Shown here: positions 1-4,947 of the stretch, one piece after another
Layout: each line of letters begins with the position of its first letter
Numbering within the stretch: the first letter of the stretch is position 1
NCBI GenBank assembly: GCA_002502705.1
Contig: DAQB01000044.1
Span: 2,391 to 7,395, forward strand
DNA: 5,005 bases
Direction of reading: 5' to 3'
Source: Thermoplasmatales archaeon UBA582
Lineage (GTDB): Archaea > Thermoplasmatota > Thermoplasmata > Thermoplasmatales > Thermoplasmataceae
Program-made: the position numbers and the translations under genes
The notes under the pieces: generated by a model
Database searches by the model: none
The model's input: only the letters and a program-made list of their open reading frames with translations
What the model was told of the DNA's origin: nothing

Positions 1-160
1 TGCCGCTCTCTCCAAAAATGCCGAGAATTTCGCTTTCCCTCAACGAAAAATTAAGTCTTGTTATTACTTTTGAGACTCCTTCTTGTGTTAGAAAATAGAC
101 CTTAAGGTTGCTGACTGACAGTGGGACTTCTGCCATACCCTCAATGTTAGTATTCATCAT
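1..160 (-). CDS. dppD: Peptide ABC transporter ATP-binding protein (DppD/OppD type), N-terminal fragment cut by window edge
   Basis: This is the start of the nucleotide-binding subunit that would power peptide import from the cytoplasmic face of the DppB-DppC channel. Reading leftward from ATG at 160-158 gives 53 complete codons, beginning MMNTNIEGMAEVPLSVSNLK. A beta-strand region (LSVSNLKVYFLTQEG, about residues 14-28) is followed by LNFSLRESEILGIFGESG (about 36-53). That pattern is typical of OppD/DppD ATPases, where GESG opens the Walker A loop (GESGxGKS). The rest of Walker A, the Q-loop, the signature and Walker B lie outside the window. The ATG directly follows the dppC stop (TAG 163-161). 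An SD, GGAGGT at 177-172, lies inside dppC 11 nt before this ATG. A second ATG follows at 157-155, but the first has better spacing. The family call rests on the N-terminus and on adjacency to two permeases; DppD rather than DppF is a weaker guess. Confidence 0.85.
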   Translation of the reverse strand, partial: MMNTNIEGMAEVPLSVSNLKVYFLTQEGVSKVITRLNFSLRESEILGIFGESG

Positions 161-1120
161 CTATCTCTCAAACCTCCATTTTTTCCTGTTCAAAGAAGAT
201 TTCAATCCAGTTCCTAGGAGATATACTCCAACCCCAAACCCGATGATAAAAATGCCAGGAATAACCAGGGGCCACCAGTAACCAGTTCCAATATAAGCAT
301 TCCCCCATCTCATCATATTTCCAATTTCAGGAAGGTATGGATTAACTCCCCCAATGTTTAGGAAATCGACAGTGGCCAGCAACTCGAAAACCAGACCAAG
401 GTCGAGGATTATTCTGATCGCAATATCAGGTAAAATATTTGGGAAAACATGGTAAAACGCAATCTTAGTCCGTGAATCTCCGGAAGCAACTGATGACATT
501 ATGTACATTTTCTTCTTGGTTGACCTGACCATGTTTCTAGTTCTACCGGCATAAAGGGGCCACCAGGTAATTGCAAGAGCAAAAGCAAAGCCCTCATAAC
601 CAAGGTTTAGAACTGCAGCAATGATCACTGCAAATCCTATTACCGGAATCTGAACAAAGAAATCAGAGAATTTGGAAATTACTTTGTCAATAATTCCATT
701 CGAAACCCCGGCATATAGTCCTGCAATCATGCCGATCCCAGCTCCAACCAGAACAACAAACAGTGAAAAACCAAGATCAAACTTTATCGCCGCAAAAACC
801 ACTGGCAAAACTGGTAAACCGTATGATGTCCCTCCAAATAAAAACCATCCTCCGGAAAAAAGACCCTGCGGTGTTGTGAGCGAATAGTTACCATGAAAGG
901 TTGTAACAGCATTGCTCATAGATCCGGAAACACCAAGATACCCCGGATAAATAAGATCCAAAAGGCCAATTAAGAAGTAAAACACTGTTATTATTAACCC
1001 TGCGATCGCAGCCTTATTTGTAAGCGACATTTTAACAGATTTTGTGGCCTGTTTTGATTTAAGCACCATGGTAACAGTTGGTGGTTCAAGGCGTTCCTCC
1101 GTCATGTTTGGTTCAACCAT
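161..1120 (-). CDS. dppC: Peptide ABC transporter permease, DppC/OppC type
   Basis: This is one of two membrane-spanning subunits forming the channel of a Dpp/Opp-family importer. The 319-residue product has a hydrophilic cytoplasmic N-terminus (about 1-36), a first membrane helix (about 37-57) and an external loop. Further hydrophobic segments lie near 117-139, 157-172, 176-192, 232-255 and 282-305. Landmarks of the DppC subfamily are an FGGTS stretch (95-99) where family members usually have FGTDxxGRD, a GLYAGV segment (134-139), and an EAA-loop region (about 206-231) ending in FYHVFPNILPD, which matches the usual RHxxPNxxPx. This loop docks onto the ATPase. Two motifs are eroded: GRD reads GLP (101-103), and the EAA alanines are largely replaced although the glycine (214) remains. 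The start at 1120 directly follows the dppB stop and has an SD, GAGGTG at 1132-1127. Met6 is a less supported alternative start. Transported substrate is not determinable here; peptides are the default for the family. Confidence 0.88.
   Translation of the reverse strand: MVEPNMTEERLEPPTVTMVLKSKQATKSVKMSLTNKAAIAGLIITVFYFLIGLLDLIYPGYLGVSGSMSNAVTTFHGNYSLTTPQGLFSGGWFLFGGTSYGLPVLPVVFAAIKFDLGFSLFVVLVGAGIGMIAGLYAGVSNGIIDKVISKFSDFFVQIPVIGFAVIIAAVLNLGYEGFAFALAITWWPLYAGRTRNMVRSTKKKMYIMSSVASGDSRTKIAFYHVFPNILPDIAIRIILDLGLVFELLATVDFLNIGGVNPYLPEIGNMMRWGNAYIGTGYWWPLVIPGIFIIGFGVGVYLLGTGLKSSLNRKKWRFER
172..177 (-). promoter_or_regulatory. Shine-Dalgarno sequence for the ATPase gene
   Basis: GGAGGT on the minus strand lies inside the last codons of the DppC gene, 11 nt before ATG at 160. 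It supports the first of the two adjacent ATG codons as the start. The start immediately follows the upstream stop, which suggests translational coupling. Confidence 0.6.
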
Positions 1121-2128
1121 CTAATCCACCTCACCAGATGGATTTATCAGGTCCATGGCAATCCCAGAGATCAGTCCCGATAAAATGATCAGCAGTCCGA
1201 ATATAAAAAGCGAGTAAATTGCCAGTGGATAATTTCTGGTAGTTGTTACAGACTGGTAAAATGCCCACCCAAGTCCCTGATAATTAAAGACAGCCTCAAT
1301 TATTATCAGATAGGTCAGTACAGTCATCATTATAACCCTTATATGCTTTAAAACTTCATATCCGCCTTTATCCAGAAGGTACTTCTTTGTGATCAGCCAT
1401 TGAGGAGTTCCAGTGGCCCTTGCCAGTCTCACGTATCCTTCCTTTATGGATTTGATAATACCTGATCGATATGTCTGGAGTAGGAGGGTCGAGGTAAAGA
1501 AAACAAGCAGCAGAAATGGAAGTATAAAATGCATAAATGCTGAATAGGCAATGGAAAGATTGCCGTGAATAAGACCATCTATTAGTGGCACATGGGTTGG
1601 AAATGTTGCTCCTGATAGTGAATACGTCCCAGTTATACCAATTGCGGTACCGTTAAACAGGAACCTGGCAAATGCTGCTAACACGAATACAGGGATAACA
1701 GTCCCTAATGCAGTGTAAGCTGAAACTGGAGAACTTCTCGATGAATGCGGTTTGTTACCATAGGAAATTCCCAGCAATATTACGATTGGAACCGAAACAA
1801 CGATCGACAAACCAAGCAGAAATATTGTGCTTGGCAGAGTGTAGGATATCACCGCAGACGCGCTAAAACTCTTAAATGACCCAACGACAGAGGGAGCCAT
1901 CCCCCAGTTACCGGTAAACGTGCTTGCGACGAATAAACCAAATTGAACCAGAACATTCTGGCTGCTTTCAAGAATACTTTTTCCTGAACTGGAAACGTAC
2001 TGTGAAAAAACGATAGAACTGTTCTGTAATTCTGCAGCATACAGGATTATGAAGAGAAATACCAGCAGGCCAATCAACTCTATGACAGCATACAAAACCC
2101 TTCTGGCAACACTCATCCTTTTATTCAT
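1121..2128 (-). CDS. dppB: Peptide ABC transporter permease, DppB/OppB type
   Basis: This is the partner permease and the first gene of the leftward operon. The 335-residue product begins with a basic stretch (MNKRMSVARR) and a membrane helix (about 11-32). A long external loop follows, containing TFTGNWGMAPS (70-80), the counterpart of the GDLGxS segment. Helices lie near 98-120, 138-156, 198-218, 265-282 and 303-326. The EAA loop reads GYVRLARATGTPQWLI (231-246), close to the family's YVRTARAKG pattern. The C-terminal part, EAVFNYQGLGWAF (278-290), and the ending LINPSGEV match the usual ExVFxxPGLG and LDPR signatures of DppB. The external APGDP motif usual after helix 1 is not visible, so the N-terminal loop is divergent. 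ATG at 2128 has a GGGAG SD at 2137-2133, four bases upstream. No solute-binding protein gene lies immediately upstream, so that component must be encoded elsewhere. Confidence 0.88.
   Translation of the reverse strand: MNKRMSVARRVLYAVIELIGLLVFLFIILYAAELQNSSIVFSQYVSSSGKSILESSQNVLVQFGLFVASTFTGNWGMAPSVVGSFKSFSASAVISYTLPSTIFLLGLSIVVSVPIVILLGISYGNKPHSSRSSPVSAYTALGTVIPVFVLAAFARFLFNGTAIGITGTYSLSGATFPTHVPLIDGLIHGNLSIAYSAFMHFILPFLLLVFFTSTLLLQTYRSGIIKSIKEGYVRLARATGTPQWLITKKYLLDKGGYEVLKHIRVIMMTVLTYLIIIEAVFNYQGLGWAFYQSVTTTRNYPLAIYSLFIFGLLIILSGLISGIAMDLINPSGEVD
1127..1132 (-). promoter_or_regulatory. Shine-Dalgarno sequence for dppC
   Basis: GAGGTG on the minus strand matches the archaeal anti-SD complement and lies 6 nt before ATG at 1120, within the end of dppB. 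It favours Met1 over the in-frame Met6. Confidence 0.65.
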
Positions 2129-2132
2129 AATA

Positions 2133-2137
2133 CTCCC
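2133..2137 (-). promoter_or_regulatory. Probable Shine-Dalgarno sequence for dppB
   Basis: GGGAG on the minus strand lies 4 nt before the dppB ATG at 2128. It is a moderate match. Its presence fits a transcript with a leader of about 30 nt, in contrast to the divergent operon, which appears leaderless. Confidence 0.45.
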
Positions 2138-2183
2138 ACATCATGAGTAAGGTGTAATAAAATCTTTTTATTTTACTACAGAT

Positions 2184-2191
2184 AATTTAAA
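2184..2191 (-). promoter_or_regulatory. Putative archaeal TATA box for the leftward dppBC operon
   Basis: The minus strand reads CCTTTTAAATTATC here, with a TTTAAATT core at 2191-2184. The usual distance of about 26 nt from an archaeal TATA box would put transcription start near 2162, giving a leader of about 34 nt that contains the GGGAG SD. An AAAATAAAAAG stretch nearer the gene (about 2176-2164) is an alternative box. This is a pattern match only. Confidence 0.4.
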
Positions 2192-2224
2192 AGGCATATT
2201 GAAAACATCGTGAAATTGATTATT

Positions 2225-2239
2225 AAAAAAACTTTTTTT
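2225..2239. repeat. A7-C-T7 tract in the divergent intergenic region
   Basis: Seven A (2225-2231), one C, then seven T (2233-2239), flanked by TTATT (2220-2224) and AATAA (2242-2246), form an imperfect AT-only inverted repeat with CT unpaired on the right arm. It sits roughly midway between the two operon starts. It presents a T7 run to transcription on either strand, and archaeal RNA polymerase can terminate at such runs. It may equally be an AT-rich bend or an easily melted spacer. The sequence is clear; the function is unknown. Confidence 0.5.
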
Positions 2240-2268
2240 CTAATAAAGTATGTTTTAGCTTTAACCGT

Positions 2269-2281
2269 ATACATCATGTAT
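2269..2281. promoter_or_regulatory. Short dyad beside the oxidoreductase promoter; possible operator
   Basis: ATACAT and ATGTAT form a perfect 6-bp inverted repeat around a central C. The dyad ends 10 nt before the TTAAAATA TATA-like box and overlaps the first base of an alternative TTAATATT box. Lrp-type and other winged-helix archaeal regulators often bind such short AT-rich dyads near the BRE/TATA region. A 6-bp dyad in AT-rich DNA can arise by chance, so the regulatory role is tentative. Confidence 0.3.
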
Positions 2282-2291
2282 TAATATTGTC

Positions 2292-2299
2292 TTAAAATA
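2292..2299 (+). promoter_or_regulatory. Putative TATA box for the oxidoreductase operon; leaderless start
   Basis: TTAAAATA ends 17 nt before the alpha-subunit ATG at 2317, so transcription would begin at or very near that ATG. The bases just upstream (GCTATCCTGACAGAGT) contain no SD match. Together these point to a leaderless mRNA, common for first genes of operons in Thermoplasmata and other archaea. TTAATATT at 2281-2288 is an alternative box that would leave a leader of only a few bases. Confidence 0.45.
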
Positions 2300-2316
2300 C
2301 GCTATCCTGACAGAGT

Positions 2317-4059
2317 ATGACAAAAAGTGAAGTAGTTGTAAGAGTAGCTGGCGCAGCCGGGGAAGGCGTTCAGTCTGCCGGTTTAATTGTTGCTAAAACG
2401 TTTGCTCGATCCGGACTAAATGTCGTGACTTATAATTATTATCAGGATATTGTAAGGGGTGGTCAGAGCTGGTATCAGATACGAGCTTCACATGAAAAAG
2501 TTATGAGTCAGGGCGATGGGTTAGATCTTCTGATAACCATGAATATCGATGGTCTTGTGAGGCATACGAATCCTGAGATAAATGAAGGCGGCGCTTCTCC
2601 ATTGCAGGGAGTCGCAATTTTCGATAAATCGATCTCGGGATATAAACAGCAGACAGGTGTCAATTATTGTGCCATGCCTCTTTCTGAAATTGCATCAAAG
2701 CACAGCAAAGTCTCCCTGATGAAAAATACCGTTGCAATTGGAGGCGCAATGGCTGCATTAGGCGTCGATTTCGAAACACTGGCGGGGGTTATCAGGGATA
2801 CATTCGGCAAAAAGGGAGAAGTAGCTGAGCAAAACGTAAGTGCTGCAAGGGATGGATACGACTATTATGTTTCCAACTTCAAGAAAATAGACAAGAACCT
2901 TAAATTTTCAAACCAGAGAAAATATCTGGTTGGCGGGGGGGAGGCAATAGGGCTTGGAGCAGTTAGCGGCGGTCTTAAAATGTATATTGGCTATCCCATG
3001 ACCCCGGCATCTTCAGCCCTCGACTACCTTGCTTCACACGCGGTCAAGTTCGGGTTGTTTGTAAAGGTGCCTGAGGATGAGATATCAGCTATAAATATGG
3101 CAATTGGCGCCAACTATGCAGGCGTTCGGGCTATGACAGGCTCATCAGGTGGCGGGTTTTCCCTGATGGTGGAGGCACTCGGAATGGCTGGAATGATGGA
3201 AATACCGCTTGTTGTCTACGAAGCCCAGCGACCTGGTCCATCAACGGGTCTTCCCACCAAAATGGAGCAGGGCGATCTTAATCTTGTCTACGGAGCTTCT
3301 CAGGGCGACTTTCCCAGGATAATTCTGGCCCCAGGAAATGTAGAGGAATGTTTTTACCTGACAAGAGAGGCAATGAATCTTGCAGAGGAATATCAAACAC
3401 CCGTAATTGTGATGTCTGATCTGTATCTGTCTGAACATTATGAGACTCTTGATGGGTTTGATTTCAATTTCAAGATAGATCATGGGAAAAGGGCAAAGGA
3501 CGGCCAGTCCGGATTCAAGAGGTATGAATACACTCAAGATGGAATATCATACAGGGCAATTCCTGGGCAGCCTGGACTGATGCACAACGAGGACTCGGAT
3601 GAGCATGGAGAGACGGGTGAAGTTGTATCAGACGCTGAAACTGATCCTAAACTCAGAATAGCAGCCATGGAAAAACGAATGAGAAAGATGCAAAATTACA
3701 TTAAAAAAATGCCCCCAACCAAAACCTACTTGCTCGATGATGCAGATTATGCTATTGTTCAGTGGGGTTCCACCAGAGGAGTGGTGGAAGAGGCGATAAA
3801 TATTCTGAGGGCGAAAAATATAAAGGCTGGAGCAGTTGAAGTCAACAGAGTATTCCCAATGAATCCAGATATCAAAAATCTACTCAGCGGTAAAAAGAAG
3901 GTGATTGTTGTTGAGAACAACTATACTGGCCAGTTCAACCGGTTGTTAAAAACGGAATTTCTCATCAAGACTTCACTCGTTCATAAATTTGATGGAGAGG
4001 CATTCTACCCAGGCCAGCTTGCAGAGGAAATACAAGAGGAAATAAAAAGAGGTGATTAA
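2317..4059 (+). CDS. korA: 2-oxoacid:ferredoxin oxidoreductase, fused gamma-alpha subunit
   Basis: This is the large subunit of the cytoplasmic enzyme that oxidatively decarboxylates 2-oxoacids with CoA to acyl-CoA and CO2, reducing ferredoxin. The 580-residue chain has the domain order of archaeal two-subunit enzymes. A gamma domain (about 1-190) shows GAAGEGVQSAG (12-22) and RGGQ (47-50). The alpha pyrimidine-binding domain (about 202-380) shows YPMTPASS (226-233, the YPITP motif), EDE (253-255) and GSSGGG (275-280). It also has RPGPSTGLPT (305-314), whose Arg305 and Thr314 correspond to substrate-contacting Arg and Thr in the Sulfolobus enzyme. An NEDSDEHGE segment (424-432) and a C-terminal domain (about 476-575) with VVENNYTGQF (531-540) complete it. 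Length is normal and no key motif is missing. No alternative ATG exists before residue 63, so the start is firm. Substrate range (pyruvate, 2-oxoglutarate, branched-chain or broad) cannot be settled from sequence; korA is used in the family sense. Confidence 0.93.
   Translation: MTKSEVVVRVAGAAGEGVQSAGLIVAKTFARSGLNVVTYNYYQDIVRGGQSWYQIRASHEKVMSQGDGLDLLITMNIDGLVRHTNPEINEGGASPLQGVAIFDKSISGYKQQTGVNYCAMPLSEIASKHSKVSLMKNTVAIGGAMAALGVDFETLAGVIRDTFGKKGEVAEQNVSAARDGYDYYVSNFKKIDKNLKFSNQRKYLVGGGEAIGLGAVSGGLKMYIGYPMTPASSALDYLASHAVKFGLFVKVPEDEISAINMAIGANYAGVRAMTGSSGGGFSLMVEALGMAGMMEIPLVVYEAQRPGPSTGLPTKMEQGDLNLVYGASQGDFPRIILAPGNVEECFYLTREAMNLAEEYQTPVIVMSDLYLSEHYETLDGFDFNFKIDHGKRAKDGQSGFKRYEYTQDGISYRAIPGQPGLMHNEDSDEHGETGEVVSDAETDPKLRIAAMEKRMRKMQNYIKKMPPTKTYLLDDADYAIVQWGSTRGVVEEAINILRAKNIKAGAVEVNRVFPMNPDIKNLLSGKKKVIVVENNYTGQFNRLLKTEFLIKTSLVHKFDGEAFYPGQLAEEIQEEIKRGD
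4049..4056 (+). promoter_or_regulatory. Strong Shine-Dalgarno that fixes the beta-subunit start
   Basis: GAGGTGAT is a full 8-base match to the complement of the archaeal 16S rRNA 3' end (AUCACCUC). It ends 4 nt before ATG at 4061 and lies within the last alpha codons. The in-frame GTG at 4052 falls inside this SD, so a GTG start is unlikely. Confidence 0.8.
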
Positions 4060-4060
4060 A

Positions 4061-4909
4061 ATGGTGACAGTAGCAGATTTTAATGGAAAGGTTAAACCGG
4101 ACTGGTGCCCGGCGTGCGGTAATTTTGCTCAGCTTTCTGCCTTAAAGGCAGTTTTAGCAGAGCTTGGAATAGAACCACACAACACAGTCGTAGTATCAGG
4201 AATAGGATGTTCAAGCAACCTGCCGGAATTCATAAATGCATACGGATTCCACGGGTTACATGGCAGGCTTCTTCCAGTAGCCTCGGCAATTAAGTGGGCA
4301 AATCCAAAGCTTACGGTGATTGGTTATGGAGGAGACGGTGACGGGTTTTTCGAAGGCACACAGCACTTTTACCATACGGCAAAGAGGAACGTGGATATTA
4401 CGTATATAGTATCTGACAATCAGATTTTTGGTTTAACAACTGGACAGGCTTCGCCTACTTCTGAATTGGGGTTCAAGTCCAAAACCACCCCGGAGGGGAA
4501 TATTGAGAAACCAATAAACCCGCTGGCATTTGGGCTTGCAGCTGGCGCTACTTTTGTGGCAAGGGGATTTTCAGGCGATCCGAAGCACCTGAACGATATA
4601 ATCAAGAAAGGAATACAGCACAGAGGATTTTCCTTCATAGATGTGTTCAGTCCATGTGTGACTTTTAACAAATACAACACATACGATTATTTCAGAAAGA
4701 AGGTATACAAATACGAGGCAAAAGATCTAACCGACTTCTCAGCTGCATATAATGCGGTTCAGGAATGGGGAGAAAAGATACCGATTGGAATATTCTACCA
4801 GAAGCAGGAACCAACATACATAGACAGGGATCCTGTTGCGGCTAAAATTTCGCTCGTTGAATCTGAACCAGTTAAACTGACAGAAGAGTCGGTTGAAGAG
4901 TTTCTCTGA
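4061..4909 (+). CDS. korB: 2-oxoacid:ferredoxin oxidoreductase, beta subunit
   Basis: This subunit binds thiamine diphosphate and the enzyme's [4Fe-4S] cluster and passes electrons to ferredoxin. From ATG 4061 it is 282 residues, the usual size. Four cysteines have the spacing known for the Sulfolobus beta subunit: CPAC (Cys16, Cys19), GIGCSS (Cys50) and FSPC (Cys199). The diphosphate/Mg site is GGDGDG (90-95) with Asn120 in SDNQIFGLT. GQASPTS (128-134) follows. There is no extra ferredoxin-like CxxCxxC module, so external ferredoxin is the likely acceptor. ATG 4061 starts one base after the alpha stop (TAA 4057-4059) and uses the strong SD at 4049-4056. An upstream in-frame GTG at 4052 would add three residues but lies inside that SD. 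Two positions look unusual: CSSN (Asn53) and GLTTGQ (Thr127), where the Sulfolobus enzyme, as I recall it, has lysines. The C-terminus (SEPVKLTEESVEEFL) is acidic and probably flexible. Confidence 0.93.
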   Translation: MVTVADFNGKVKPDWCPACGNFAQLSALKAVLAELGIEPHNTVVVSGIGCSSNLPEFINAYGFHGLHGRLLPVASAIKWANPKLTVIGYGGDGDGFFEGTQHFYHTAKRNVDITYIVSDNQIFGLTTGQASPTSELGFKSKTTPEGNIEKPINPLAFGLAAGATFVARGFSGDPKHLNDIIKKGIQHRGFSFIDVFSPCVTFNKYNTYDYFRKKVYKYEAKDLTDFSAAYNAVQEWGEKIPIGIFYQKQEPTYIDRDPVAAKISLVESEPVKLTEESVEEFL

Positions 4910-4934
4910 TCTATATCAGTAACATTTAGATCAG
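4906..4934. repeat. 8-bp inverted repeat after the beta subunit; possible operator or hairpin
   Basis: CTGATCTA (4906-4913) and TAGATCAG (4927-4934) are perfect inverted repeats separated by 13 nt. The left arm includes the beta stop codon (TGA 4907-4909). The right arm ends on the first two bases of the AGGAGG SD (4933-4938) of the next gene. No T-run follows, so this is not a typical archaeal terminator. It could be a protein-binding dyad or an RNA hairpin that influences the downstream SD; function is inferred from position only. Confidence 0.4.
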
Positions 4935-4938
4935 GAGG
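4933..4938 (+). promoter_or_regulatory. Shine-Dalgarno sequence for the gene entering the right edge
   Basis: AGGAGG lies 9 nt before GTG 4948 and 13 nt before ATG 4952. The spacing favours GTG. Its first two bases are also the end of the inverted repeat at 4906-4934. Confidence 0.5.
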
Positions 4939-4947
4939 CAGCTTCAG

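Noticed and set aside
672..887. 71-codon plus-strand open frame opposite the DppC gene
   Set aside because: It is antisense to a well-supported permease, its proline-rich product has no recognisable family, and I see no SD or promoter; it is a shadow frame.
1849..2040. 63-codon minus-strand open frame inside dppB in another frame
   Set aside because: dppB carries clear membrane helices and family motifs across this stretch; the alternative frame shows none.
3241..3537. 98-codon minus-strand frame opposite the alpha subunit
   Set aside because: The alpha reading here contains the conserved GPSTGLPT motif and a continuous family domain; the antisense product is unrecognisable.
4420..4680. 86-codon minus-strand frame opposite the beta subunit
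   Set aside because: It overlaps the conserved thiamine diphosphate loop and the GQASPTS motif of beta, and has no supporting signals.
2317..4909. Acetolactate synthase or transketolase-like thiamine enzyme
   Set aside because: The fused gamma domain, YPMTP and RPGPSTGLPT motifs, and four cluster cysteines in beta are specific to 2-oxoacid:ferredoxin oxidoreductases.
4910..4947. Transcription terminator after the beta subunit
   Set aside because: The inverted repeat is followed by AGGAGG rather than a T-run, and a new gene appears to start at once, so a terminator call is not supported.
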